From a virus, in the IMG/VR virus record IMGVR_UViG_3300009165_000037, positions 1 through 24,455 of that record: 24,455 nt of DNA. One strand, 5' to 3'. The notes under the pieces were generated by a model. The model was not told the origin of the DNA, did no database searches, and saw only the letters and a list, made by a program, of their open reading frames with translations. This document shows positions 13,838-21,850 of this stretch, piece after piece (position 1 is the stretch's first letter; the number at the start of each line of letters is the position of its first letter). Made by a program: the position numbers and the translations under genes.

Positions 13838-14805
13838 TGGGTGGAGCAGTCAAAGCATTAGCAGGACCAGTACTAGGATTAGCTGGTGGTCTAATATCGG
13901 GCGGTAAAGCAGCAGACGCCGCTAGAGGACAAGCAGAGGCTTTACGAGCTGCTGCAGACCGTGCCTCCGCAATGGCGCAGTTCAGACCAATGGGGATGAC
14001 TACAGCCTTCGGTTCGTCACAGTTCGGAGCCGATGGTACAGGTAGTTATACGCTTTCTCCTGAACTACAGGCAATTCAGCAACGTCTATTCGGTGCTGCT
14101 GGTGGTTACGACCCAACTCAAATAGGAGCGATGGCACAGCCTTTAGCGGGTGGCGCACAGTCTCTATTTAATCTTGGACAACAATACCTCGCTACTTCTC
14201 CTGAAGAGGCTGCGCAGCAGTATATGGCGCAGCAACAAGGATTATTAGCACCGGGACGTGCTGCTGAAGAAGCAAGACTAGCTACTGCTAACTTTGGTCG
14301 TGGTACTGGTGGTCTTGGTGTTCAGACTGGTACAGGTTCTGCTCCATCGAATCCTTTAGCACAAGCACTCTTTAATGCTAGAGCACAACAAGACGCTGCT
14401 TTGGCTGCACGAGCTGATGAGTTTGGTCAAAAGCGTGCTGTGTTTGGTGCTGGTTTGTTTGGTACAGGCGGAGAAATATTAGGTCAAGTTCCTGCACTAA
14501 CAACTGCTGGTTACAACCCACTACAGACACAACTCAACCTCTTAGGTGGTGTCGAGAGATTAGGGCAACAGCCATTCCTCTTGTCTCAAGACTTGGCAAA
14601 TCAATACGCTCAATCAGGAGCAAGAGCTGGTCAGTTGTATATGCAACCTCAAGCTGCTGCTGCACAGGCATACAGTCAGTATCAGGGTTACAGTCCACTG
14701 GGTTCTACATTGGGTGCTATGGGTGCTGGTATTAGCCCCGGCGGTAGTGCTAGTGACTGGTTTAGTGGCTTATTTAAGTCTTCAGGTCCAGAAAGATTGG
14801 CATAA
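13837..14805 (+). CDS. Internal virion (ejection) protein 1
   Basis: A 322-residue protein with ATG at 13837 in a TAATG overlap. The N-terminus is a glycine/alanine-rich hydrophobic segment (ALAGPVLGLAGGLISGGKAA), followed by long Ala- and Gln-rich helical stretches (EALRAAADRASAMAQF, QQYMAQQQGLLAPG, RAQQDAALAARADEF). This is the composition of small podovirus ejection proteins that leave the head first and insert in the envelope during infection (compare T7 gp14 by role and order, not by sequence). It is the first of three similar large ORFs before the lysis genes. Tight spacing to the next gene (9 bases, AAGGA) indicates a single transcript. Confidence 0.72.
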   Translation: MGGAVKALAGPVLGLAGGLISGGKAADAARGQAEALRAAADRASAMAQFRPMGMTTAFGSSQFGADGTGSYTLSPELQAIQQRLFGAAGGYDPTQIGAMAQPLAGGAQSLFNLGQQYLATSPEEAAQQYMAQQQGLLAPGRAAEEARLATANFGRGTGGLGVQTGTGSAPSNPLAQALFNARAQQDAALAARADEFGQKRAVFGAGLFGTGGEILGQVPALTTAGYNPLQTQLNLLGGVERLGQQPFLLSQDLANQYAQSGARAGQLYMQPQAAAAQAYSQYQGYSPLGSTLGAMGAGISPGGSASDWFSGLFKSSGPERLA

Positions 14806-14814
14806 GGAAAAATC

Positions 14815-15933
14815 ATGGCAGAAATCGTAGGTAGTTTATTCGGAGTATCCCCTGAGCAGTTAATGCGTCAGCGCCAAGCAACAGATGCGTCTAATGCATT
14901 TAAGTTTGCAAATCTTAGTCCAATGGAAAGAGCGCAATACTCGATTTATCAAGGTGGCGCTGGTCTAGGGCGTGGAATCCAAGGTTTACTTGGTGGAGAC
15001 GCTGAATTAGAGAAAGTGTCTCAGATTAAACAACTGTCTTCACAGTTTGATTTAACCACTCCAAAAGGTGCTCGTGACTTTGCTAGAGCATTGCAGCCGT
15101 TTGCACCACAAGAAGCAATGATGGCTGCTCGTGAAGCAGACCGTATGGATGTATCTCAAGCGACAGTTACACAGAAAACTCGTGAACGGCAGATTCCTAC
15201 ATCTGGACTAGGTAAGTTACTTTTTGAAAAACAAGAACTTTTAAACTCAGGTGTTCCGGCAACAGACCCACGTGTACTTGCGTACGACAATGCTATTAAG
15301 GCTGAAGGCTCTCCAAAAGGAACTAAGATTGACGTTAATCTTGGCGGTGTTTTTGATAAAGCCTTTGCTAAACAAGATGCAGAGAAACAAGCAGATGAGT
15401 GGAATAAAGCAGGTCAAGCCTACTCTGATGCTTCCGCATTAGCACGTAACGTACGTGAGATGGAGTCTGTTGTTGGTAATGCGTTTGTTGGTTCTTATGG
15501 CTCATTACAGGCTGGTGTGTCGAGAGCGTTTGGCGGTGGTAAGCGCCTTAACGACACAGAAGTCTTTGATGCTTTGTCGGCACAGTTAGTATTACCTTTA
15601 GCTAAGTTGTTGCCGGGTTCATTAGCGGTAAAAGAACTTGACCAGTTAATTAAGACTAAGCCAAACCTCAAACAACAAGAAGGTACTATCCGTCGGTTGT
15701 TGAATACAATTAATCAAGACTTACGGGCTTCAGAGATTTCTTACGAAGCAGGTGAAAAGCATCGTTCGCAAAACAATGGTAAAATATCTGGATTTAATCC
15801 GTATATTGCTAAAAACAAAGCATCACGCTTTACGGAACTTGAAGCTATCTATAAGTCAGGTAAACAACTCACAGATGCTCAGAAAGCTGAAGCCCAGAAA
15901 CTTGCAAAAGAACTTCAAATAGAAGGACTATAA
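14815..15933 (+). CDS. Internal virion (ejection) protein 2
   Basis: A 372-residue soluble, helix-rich protein with ATG at 14815 after AAGGA. The N-terminus has SLFGVSPEQLMRQRQATDAS, then LSPMERAQYSIYQGGAGLGRG. The central region (GSYGSLQAGVSRAFGGGKR) is flexible and glycine-rich. The C-terminal half is helical with the ordered stretch VLPLAKLLPGSLAVKELDQL, and ends KEAEAQKLAK-type charged helices. It resembles mid-size ejection proteins that form part of the trans-envelope DNA conduit (role of T7 gp15). It overlaps the next gene by one base. There is no catalytic motif I can identify, so the call relies on order, size and composition. Confidence 0.68.
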   Translation: MAEIVGSLFGVSPEQLMRQRQATDASNAFKFANLSPMERAQYSIYQGGAGLGRGIQGLLGGDAELEKVSQIKQLSSQFDLTTPKGARDFARALQPFAPQEAMMAAREADRMDVSQATVTQKTRERQIPTSGLGKLLFEKQELLNSGVPATDPRVLAYDNAIKAEGSPKGTKIDVNLGGVFDKAFAKQDAEKQADEWNKAGQAYSDASALARNVREMESVVGNAFVGSYGSLQAGVSRAFGGGKRLNDTEVFDALSAQLVLPLAKLLPGSLAVKELDQLIKTKPNLKQQEGTIRRLLNTINQDLRASEISYEAGEKHRSQNNGKISGFNPYIAKNKASRFTELEAIYKSGKQLTDAQKAEAQKLAKELQIEGL

Positions 15934-17912
15934 TGAGCTTTTTAGATTACATTAGCGGTAGAGAAGAATACAAAAGCCCTTTAGAAGGCGGTGCACAGAA
16001 GACTTATCGCATTTCTGAAAGCGGTCAAGTTGAGCCTACTGAAGAATCCCCTTTGCCAATGATTGGCGGAATGTTAGGAACGGTGGGCGGCGTAGCTTTA
16101 AGCAAAGCTCCTGTTATTGGTCCTATTGTTACCCTAGGGACTGCCGGTAAAGACTTAGGTCTATTTGGAAGTGCTGTACGTACACTTGCCCCTTCTCTAA
16201 TTGGCTCTACTGTCGGTACAGCCGCTGGTTTAACAGCCGAAGGACTTACAGCCGAAAGAGCGCCTACTCAGGACAGAGTCTTAGGTGAGCTGGTATCTAA
16301 CGCTGCTTTTGACGTAGGTGGAAACCTTGTATTCGGTGCTGCAGGTAAGACATTTAAAGTAGCGCAGCCTTATCTTGCTTCGTTCTTACCTTTCTTAAAA
16401 GACAAAACACCAGAAGCAGCTAGAGAAGCAGCACAGCGTTTCTTGTCAGAGCGTGGTGCTACTCTAACCAGAGCACAGTTGACAGGGAGTAACATAGATA
16501 TTGGTTTAGAAGAAGTCGCACGAGGCGGTACAGGTGCAGCGGCGTTTAGAGAACAAGAAAAGAATGTAAAACGTGCTATTCAAGAAGGCGTTGATGAGTT
16601 TAAGACAAAGCTAGAAGTATCTGAGCCGTTTAGAATGGCGCTGAAGCAAGGCGACCCAACTCAGATGGCTTTAGGCGATAACTTTAAAGCTGCTATTGAT
16701 GTAGCACGAGATGAGTTTAAGTCTGTACACCGTCCTTTCTATGAAAAGCTGTCTGAAGACCTTAATGCGTTTGTTAGTTTAAAAGGTGTAAAATCACAAG
16801 CTCAAAAGGAATACGACAAGTTAGCTCAGTTTAAATTTGCAGGTGCTGACGACCGTAAGAAAGTATTAGAAAACATACTTGTACAGGACGACATGGTGAA
16901 CTTTGGTGTTGCTCATGACTTACGAAGCAGTTTAGGCGCTTCAGCACGAGACGAACAAGCCAAAACCGGTGTAGCTACGCAGTTGTCCCGTGAGTACTCT
17001 AAAGCAGAAAACAGCATCAACGCTGCAATGGATGTCGCCTTTCCTTACAAAAAAGCAAGTCTTGCTGGTTCCCCTGCTGTTAAGAAGTTAGTGCAAGACT
17101 ACCGCAACACACAAGCAGCTTATAAAGAAGGCATGGACGGTCTATACAACAACACCGTGGCTAAGGCTCTTGACCTCGAACCAGAGGAGGTGGGTAAACA
17201 TTTGTTTAATGCCGAGTCTCCGTCTCGTATGCGTGAGGTGTTTAAAGCAGTGTCTCAAGTAGATAAATACAAAAAAGCAGACGTAGTTAACAGTCTAAAG
17301 TTTGGTTTCATTGACCAATTAATGTCTTCTCCGGAAAATGTTCTAGCGCTGTCCAAAACACTAGAGAAAAATAAAGCGTTTGCCGAAGGCTTTAACTATC
17401 TGTTTAAAGCACCCGGCGAGAAAAAAGCATTGCAAGACATTCTCGGCGCTGCTAAGTTTGGTCTTGATGACGGCGTTGCGTCACAACTTATCCGTAACCG
17501 AACTGTTTTAGAAGGAACACGGTTTGCTGCTCAAGCAGGAACGCTAGGTGGCGGATTTCTATTGTTGCCAACCGATGTCCAAGACAAAATTCAAAATAAT
17601 CTTCCTGAAATTGTGATGACAACAGGGGTGTTATTGTTAACTCCTCGCTTTATCTCCAAAGCAATGACTAGCAAAGCTGGACAAGATGCTCTTATTGACC
17701 TTGGTAAAGTACAAGCTAACCCACGTCTTGCTGGTGCGTTGTCGGCTAAGATTGCAAGTAACTTAACAGAGTCTGGAATTATTGACAATGAGTATATCTC
17801 TGATGTTACTAACCGTTTAAAAATGCAACAACCGCAACAAGGACAGGAACAAACTACAGCTCCGGCAGCGGCTCCTCAGCCGGGTTCATTCGTTGACTTT
17901 TTAAGAGACTAA
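15933..17912 (+). CDS. Internal virion (ejection) protein 3, large
   Basis: A 659-residue protein, ATG 15933 in a TAATG overlap. It starts with a short polar region (FLDYISGREEYKSPLEGG), then a hydrophobic glycine-rich segment (IGGMLGTVGGVALSKAPVIG, about residues 44-110) that could span a membrane. A very long charged helical region follows (residues about 150-520), then a second hydrophobic patch (AAQAGTLGGGFLLLP and IVMTTGVLLLTP, about 528-563), and a Pro/Gln/Ala-rich tail ending FVDFLRD. The arrangement fits the largest ejection protein that threads through the cell envelope. Unlike T7 gp16, no lytic transglycosylase motif is visible, so peptidoglycan cutting must come from elsewhere. Confidence 0.72.
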   Translation: MSFLDYISGREEYKSPLEGGAQKTYRISESGQVEPTEESPLPMIGGMLGTVGGVALSKAPVIGPIVTLGTAGKDLGLFGSAVRTLAPSLIGSTVGTAAGLTAEGLTAERAPTQDRVLGELVSNAAFDVGGNLVFGAAGKTFKVAQPYLASFLPFLKDKTPEAAREAAQRFLSERGATLTRAQLTGSNIDIGLEEVARGGTGAAAFREQEKNVKRAIQEGVDEFKTKLEVSEPFRMALKQGDPTQMALGDNFKAAIDVARDEFKSVHRPFYEKLSEDLNAFVSLKGVKSQAQKEYDKLAQFKFAGADDRKKVLENILVQDDMVNFGVAHDLRSSLGASARDEQAKTGVATQLSREYSKAENSINAAMDVAFPYKKASLAGSPAVKKLVQDYRNTQAAYKEGMDGLYNNTVAKALDLEPEEVGKHLFNAESPSRMREVFKAVSQVDKYKKADVVNSLKFGFIDQLMSSPENVLALSKTLEKNKAFAEGFNYLFKAPGEKKALQDILGAAKFGLDDGVASQLIRNRTVLEGTRFAAQAGTLGGGFLLLPTDVQDKIQNNLPEIVMTTGVLLLTPRFISKAMTSKAGQDALIDLGKVQANPRLAGALSAKIASNLTESGIIDNEYISDVTNRLKMQQPQQGQEQTTAPAAAPQPGSFVDFLRD

Positions 17913-17914
17913 AT

Positions 17915-18319
17915 ATGTTTCCACTAGGTGCAATACTAAGTATCGGTGAAAAGCTCATTGACAAGTTTTTCCCAGACCCAGAGCAAGAAGCTAAGGCTCA
18001 GTTAGAGCTTTTGCAGATGCAGCAGAATGGTGAATTAGCACAAATCAATGCGGATATTGCAGAACAGCAAGAACTGACTAAACGACAACAAGCAGACATG
18101 GCTTCTGATTCTTGGCTGAGTAAGAACATTCGTCCACTCAGTCTCATTGCTTTGTTTGTTGCCTACATTGTGTTTGCTTTGATGAGTGCCTTCGATATGG
18201 ACACTAACGAATCGTACACCATGTTGCTAGGTCAGTGGGGTCAACTCGCTTTCGGCTTTTATTTCGGGTCTCGTGGACTTGAAAAAATAGCTGAGATAAG
18301 AGCAAACGTAAATAAATAA
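17915..18319 (+). CDS. Holin-like membrane protein (GTA_holin_3TM type)
   Basis: A 134-residue protein beginning 2 bases after the ejection gene. It has an amphipathic N-terminus (FPLGAILSIGEKLIDKFFPD), then a long Gln/Glu coiled-coil (EQEAKAQLELLQMQQ to about residue 62). The motif SWLSKNIRPLSLIALFVAY leads into a membrane segment (about 73-93), followed by a second hydrophobic segment (LGQWGQLAFGFYFGSRGLEK). The W-x(5)-RP(L) motif and terminal GxxFGSRGLEK are characteristic of the 3TM holin family found with gene-transfer agents and phages. Its place directly before a second membrane gene and the endolysin supports a lysis function, namely pore formation letting endolysin reach the wall. 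Confidence 0.82.
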   Translation: MFPLGAILSIGEKLIDKFFPDPEQEAKAQLELLQMQQNGELAQINADIAEQQELTKRQQADMASDSWLSKNIRPLSLIALFVAYIVFALMSAFDMDTNESYTMLLGQWGQLAFGFYFGSRGLEKIAEIRANVNK

Positions 18320-18335
18320 CTAAAGGAGAAGAAGG

Positions 18336-18683
18336 ATGAATGAGCAGTTAGACTCAGCAAAAGAAGTAGCAGGTAAATCCATTGGCAAGCATGGACTGAT
18401 GTACATCACAGCTATCATCATGATTGGTGTTGTGTCTAGTGCTTTTCTTACTGAGTCTGCCATCACCGCTGTTATGACAATGGTTGGTGGTGCATTAGTC
18501 GCTCTCATAAACATGATGAACGGAATCGCTGGTACAGTAGAGAAGCAAGACAAACCTGAGTTTAAAGTTATTCAAGACCTAGTAGACCGTTTAGACCAAA
18601 AAGAGCCTCCAATGGCTGTTGTTGTAGATGGCGAGAAAGTAACTGTTACGAAAGGTAGTGATTCAATCACAACTAAAAAATGA
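18336..18683 (+). CDS. Two-TM membrane protein, probable second holin/antiholin
   Basis: A 115-residue protein with ATG at 18336 and AAGGAGAAGGA just upstream (18322-18332), an unusually rich Shine-Dalgarno region. Two membrane segments are visible: LMYITAIIMIGVVSSAF (about 21-38) and TAVMTMVGGALVALINMM (about 44-61), joined by a very short turn. The C-terminal domain is soluble, charged and beta-like (MAVVVDGEKVTVTKG). It overlaps the endolysin start by ATGA (18680-18683). A hairpin membrane protein between a holin and an endolysin most likely acts as a second holin, an antiholin or a spanin-like lysis factor. I cannot choose among these from sequence. Confidence 0.72.
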   Translation: MNEQLDSAKEVAGKSIGKHGLMYITAIIMIGVVSSAFLTESAITAVMTMVGGALVALINMMNGIAGTVEKQDKPEFKVIQDLVDRLDQKEPPMAVVVDGEKVTVTKGSDSITTKK

Positions 18684-19060
18684 ACCAAAATAATAACTTT
18701 GTATTATCCGAACGTTCTAAAAACAATCTTAAAGGTGTAGACGAGAGATTAGTTAAGATTGTGGAGCAAGCAATCAAAGAAACACCTCTTGACTTTGCCG
18801 TTACAGAAGGTCTTAGAAGCCCGCAGAGACAGAAACAGCTTGTTAGTGAAGGTAAGAGTCAAACACTTAAATCAAAGCACCTAACAGGTCATGCAGTTGA
18901 TTTAGCGGCTATTGTAGACGGTAAGATAAGCTGGGATAAGCCGTACTACTTTCAGTTAGCGGAAGTAATGAAGAAAGTAGCTGCTGACCAAAATGTTAAA
19001 ATCCGTTGGGGTGGTGACTTTAAGTCTTTCTTTGATGGTCCACACTTTGAATTAATGTAG
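18680..19060 (+). CDS. Endolysin, M15 family L-alanyl-D-glutamate-type peptidase
   Basis: A 126-residue protein with ATG at 18680, coupled to the upstream gene by ATGA. It carries the M15 metallopeptidase signature: SKHLTGHAVD (S65, H67, H71, D74), with a C-terminal GPHFEL (H122) as the third zinc ligand. EGLRSPQRQKQLVSEGKSQT is the usual preceding helix. The family cuts the peptide stems of peptidoglycan (T5-type L-alanyl-D-glutamate or D-Ala-D-Ala peptidases). The length matches single-domain phage enzymes without a wall-binding module, normal for phages of Gram-negative hosts. There is no signal peptide, so release should depend on the holins upstream. It is the last plus-strand gene. Confidence 0.92.
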   Translation: MNQNNNFVLSERSKNNLKGVDERLVKIVEQAIKETPLDFAVTEGLRSPQRQKQLVSEGKSQTLKSKHLTGHAVDLAAIVDGKISWDKPYYFQLAEVMKKVAADQNVKIRWGGDFKSFFDGPHFELM

Positions 19061-19309
19061 CGTATATTACACAATTTCGTGTGTATTGTACACAATAAGA
19101 TACACGGTAACAGAGTGTAAGATAAAGTGCAGAAAGTGTGTTATTTGTAACATTTTGTGTGTGAATAGTAACAAATGTGTACTATATGCAACATTTCCCT
19201 ATCGGTAAAGTTTCTCTGTTTCTGCACAAATACTAAGCATAATAACCCGAACGGGACATAAAAAAGACAGCCCCGAAGGGCTGCCATAAAGGTACTACTA
19301 CACAAGGAA
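19061..19309. other. Non-coding convergence zone with phased ACAC/GTGT motifs
   Basis: No credible gene lies between the two converging operons. ACAC or GTGT(G) cores occur at about 69, 81, 90, 102, 115, 127 (GTGC), 136, 157 and 177 (all +19000), close to one per helical turn. Inverted repeats include TACACA-N6-TGTGTA-N3-TACACA (19068-19094) and TATTGT-AC-ACAATA (19084-19097), and direct copies of TG(T/C)AACATTT lie at 19146 and 19187. A minus-strand terminator lies at 19260-19285. There is no good plus-strand poly-T terminator, although the first hairpins could pause the late transcript. Confidence 0.6.
19260..19285 (-). terminator. Rho-independent terminator of the minus-strand operon
   Basis: Read on the minus strand, CAGCCC pairs with GGGCTG around a TTCG tetraloop (19268-19283), and a run of six T follows (complement of A 19260-19265). 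It lies 24 bases beyond the stop of the last minus-strand gene. The same C(UUCG)G loop type is used in the capsid terminator. Confidence 0.85.
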
Positions 19310-19465
19310 TTACTTACGGTTTTCTTCTTCTTGCTTAATTGCAGCGAGTAAGACTGCTTTAAACCCTTCATTGATTAAAAACTTAGTGGACTCTTCATCT
19401 AGTCGAACCTCAACATCAGCTGAACCATCATCGTTTTCTACGTAGTTTAAAATTGAAATGTTCAT
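19310..19465 (-). CDS. Small acidic phage protein (51 aa), last gene of the operon
   Basis: A 51-residue protein starting at ATG 19465, which overlaps the reductase stop as ATGA, and ending just before the operon terminator. An in-frame non-ATG start further upstream would add nine residues inside the reductase gene and is less likely. The sequence NISILNYVENDDGSADVEVR, then a helix (STKFLINEGFKAVLLAAIKQ), resembles a small beta-alpha phage protein of the pattern I.VLNYEENEDGSADV...LD.E....LI..GF. The function is unknown. Tight coupling to the ribonucleotide reductase could mean a regulatory or accessory role, but position alone is weak evidence. Confidence 0.78.
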   Translation of the reverse strand: MNISILNYVENDDGSADVEVRLDEESTKFLINEGFKAVLLAAIKQEEENRK

Positions 19466-21363
19466 TTTACTGGACACGCTCCTGTAGCACACTCATCGCC
19501 GCCGTCAAAAGATGCTTCATCTACTTTAGTAATTAATGTTGTTTTAGAGACTAAAGCATCATATTCTTCTTTGGTTATCTCTTCATAAGGCGCTTGTTTA
19601 AACCCATGGTCGCTGTGTAATAAAAAAGACAGTGATTTATGATTGTTCTTGTAGTTCTTAGCAAGATACTTCTTAATCTCCGGTAATTCTTCTTTACGGT
19701 AATACACCGTACAAGACACCGAATTATCGCTCCACACTTCCTGAAGCCACTTAACTGTCTCTAATTGCGAAATAGCTGTCATTTGGTTTGCTAACACAGT
19801 TCCTTCTGGATAAGCAAAAGGAAATGATACGACAACAGTGCTGTGGTCTTCAGAGCCGTCAAAGTTCTGTTGATACTCTACAGGATAACCGTGCTCACGA
19901 CATACATTAACTAAAGCGTGGTCAGCAGAGATGCGAATACGACGAATCATATATTGAGCATACGCTGGGTGACAGCCCGGAGTTACGCCCGGAAGCAGTG
20001 ATAAAGTACCGCTAGGTTTAACGGTTGTGAGTTTAATTGACTCAGGGAAGCCGTGCTCTGCACTGTACGCTTTGTCAAAAGCACGCAGTTCTTCGTAAGT
20101 CGGACTTAACCAAGACTTTTGCTCTTCCGTTGCTTGCAGCACACCTGTAACACCAATACCCATCCGCATATTCTTATGCACAATATCTGCTGTCTCATCT
20201 AAATGACAAGGCAAAGACAAACTGTGTTTGTTGATGCGGTACAGTAGTTGACAAATATCAATTAGTTCTTCTTTTGATGTTACATTGGGAAGGTAAACCT
20301 CTGCAAGACAGCAGGTTTCGTAAGCAGCCAAAGACTGCTCTGCACAAGGGTTATATCCTTCTACATCAGGGTCAGGATAGTTAGTGTCTCCTAAACGACC
20401 CATCTTACGGCTTAAACGTAAGTTGATAAAGCCATAAGGCTCACCTTTGCCTTCGTAACCGTCCCAGAAATACTCATGCAGGTCTTTGATGTCGTTACAC
20501 ACAACAGAGTTGTTTGACATTGCTCTCCAGCTAGGGATGTTGCCCATGTCCCAGCGCTTGGCTAAAAGATACTCAACATCATCAGGGTCTCCAATAGCAA
20601 TCTGAGCAGACCTGCGGACATTCCCAGCCACAACAACAGCGCCGATAATGTTCATAACATCTAAGGCATCAATAGGACGTAGTTTCTTACCTGCTCTTTT
20701 TTCTAAAACTTCAGAAATTTTCTCAATTCCCCAGCATAAATCTTCAGGTCCACTAGCAGTGCCTCCGAATCCTTTAATGGTAGAACCTTTACCTCGTACC
20801 AATACAGTCGAATAAGTAAAGGTAGGCTTTTTATCAGACAAAAATGCAGCTTTAAGAGTCTTACCAAGCAACTGAACCCAACCCTCACGACTATCAGGAA
20901 CGATAAAATCAGCATCATTGCTATCAACACGAACAGGACGGGAAAACTGACTATTAACTTCAGGTAGTTTATCAATGTTTTTCCTTTGAATATTATAGCC
21001 AACACCTGAACCAAGCATAAGCATATCCATTGCCCATGTAAACGGACGTACTGGTTCGTTAATTACAGTGAACGCACAGTTCTGTAGACTGGCAAGACCT
21101 AGACGCTCTACTGTTTCTGTTCCCATTTGCCATAAGAAACGACCAGCGACGGTTCCTTTTAGTTCCATTAAATACTTACGAAGACGGACTTTTTCGTCAT
21201 CGGTAAAGCCGACATGGAGTTGATTATTTGTAGAAGCTATTACACGATTCACGGTGTCTTCAAATTCTTCTGTTGGGCTGTTTGGGTTTGTTTCGTCCAA
21301 ACGACGAGCGTAGGTTCTTTTATAAGTGATGTAGCCTACGGTACTAAATGGTGTGTTAAACAT
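19462..21363 (-). CDS. nrdJ: Class II (adenosylcobalamin-dependent) ribonucleotide reductase
   Basis: A 633-residue protein, ATG 21363, with AAAAGGA just upstream. It reduces ribonucleoside triphosphates (or diphosphates) to deoxyribonucleotides using coenzyme B12. Visible motifs: LQNCAF with Cys96 (first active-site thiol), NPCAE with Asn338, Cys340 (thiyl radical site) and Glu342, Cys351 in ETCCLAE (11 residues after the radical Cys, the spacing of the Lactobacillus enzyme), KPSGTLSLLPGVTPGCHPAY, and the C-terminal redox pair CATGAC (Cys625, Cys630). Glycine-rich GSGVGYN (about 118-124) fits the substrate site. The protein is about 100 residues shorter than the Lactobacillus monomeric enzyme (739 residues). 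The gene supplies dNTPs for phage replication. Confidence 0.92.
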   Translation of the reverse strand: MFNTPFSTVGYITYKRTYARRLDETNPNSPTEEFEDTVNRVIASTNNQLHVGFTDDEKVRLRKYLMELKGTVAGRFLWQMGTETVERLGLASLQNCAFTVINEPVRPFTWAMDMLMLGSGVGYNIQRKNIDKLPEVNSQFSRPVRVDSNDADFIVPDSREGWVQLLGKTLKAAFLSDKKPTFTYSTVLVRGKGSTIKGFGGTASGPEDLCWGIEKISEVLEKRAGKKLRPIDALDVMNIIGAVVVAGNVRRSAQIAIGDPDDVEYLLAKRWDMGNIPSWRAMSNNSVVCNDIKDLHEYFWDGYEGKGEPYGFINLRLSRKMGRLGDTNYPDPDVEGYNPCAEQSLAAYETCCLAEVYLPNVTSKEELIDICQLLYRINKHSLSLPCHLDETADIVHKNMRMGIGVTGVLQATEEQKSWLSPTYEELRAFDKAYSAEHGFPESIKLTTVKPSGTLSLLPGVTPGCHPAYAQYMIRRIRISADHALVNVCREHGYPVEYQQNFDGSEDHSTVVVSFPFAYPEGTVLANQMTAISQLETVKWLQEVWSDNSVSCTVYYRKEELPEIKKYLAKNYKNNHKSLSFLLHSDHGFKQAPYEEITKEEYDALVSKTTLITKVDEASFDGGDECATGACPVK

Positions 21364-21694
21364 TATTATCCTTTTCGTGTTCTATCCTGTGACAATTTGC
21401 ACAAAGCAGTATGCATTTGTCAAGCTCTTTTTGTATCCTTGTCCAACTGTAGTGCATTAAACTACCGGGGTCTGCCTCCTTTTCTTTCATGTCTAAATGG
21501 TGAAAATCATAAATACTTCTATGCTCAGAAACTATACCACAATGAGCGCACTTACCGCCTAAATACTCAATAGCTTTAAGTTTGTTTTTAACTCTTCGCT
21601 CTTGTGTTCGTGCTTTATCGTGAATAGCTAATTTCTCTTTATTGTCAGACCTATACTGTTGCATATAGGCTTTTTTATCAAAGAGTTTAACCAT
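21356..21694 (-). CDS. HNH endonuclease with zinc-binding cysteines
   Basis: A 112-residue protein from ATG 21694, coupled by TAATG to the upstream small gene and overlapping the reductase start by 8 bases. A basic N-terminal helix (YMQQYRSDNKEKLAIHDKAR) precedes the nuclease: CAHCG (first zinc knuckle), DFHHLD (HH catalytic/metal motif), and CILLCANCHRIEH (second knuckle plus terminal His). This is the compact HNH form found both as free-standing phage homing endonucleases and as packaging-linked nucleases. Because it abuts a ribonucleotide reductase gene, a favourite neighbour and target of phage homing enzymes, I favour homing. It carries the ribosome-binding site of the reductase within its last codons. 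Confidence 0.88.
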   Translation of the reverse strand: MVKLFDKKAYMQQYRSDNKEKLAIHDKARTQERRVKNKLKAIEYLGGKCAHCGIVSEHRSIYDFHHLDMKEKEADPGSLMHYSWTRIQKELDKCILLCANCHRIEHEKDNNV

Positions 21695-21849
21695 TATTTC
21701 ACTTCACGTTCTAGTTTATCGGCATTGTCCTCGATGCGCTCCGAGAACATCTCTACAAGGTCTTCGCTACTAATCTCTAGTAACTCCAACAATGTTACTT
21801 CATCTAAGGCTTTAAGACGCTCCCTGATTTCATGTAAAAGCAATGGCAT
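21694..21849 (-). CDS. Small acidic helical phage protein (51 aa)
   Basis: A 51-residue protein with ATG at 21849 preceded by AAGGAAG, and a TAA overlapping the next ATG by one base. The sequence MPLLLHEIRERLKALDEVTL and its continuation LELLEISSEDLVEMFSERIE is entirely helical and acidic, and matches a small protein I recall from many marine and freshwater phages (pattern L..LDE.TLLELL.ISSEDLV). It sits among nucleotide and DNA metabolism genes. Function unknown. The strong ribosome-binding site, exact overlaps at both ends and the conserved pattern support a real gene despite the short length. Confidence 0.8.
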   Translation of the reverse strand: MPLLLHEIRERLKALDEVTLLELLEISSEDLVEMFSERIEDNADKLEREVK

Positions 21850-21850
21850 C

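Noticed and set aside
19245-19256. Small CCCGAACGGG inverted repeat before the minus-strand terminator
   Set aside because: The stem is only 3-4 bp, with no T run; likely chance or part of the terminator surroundings.
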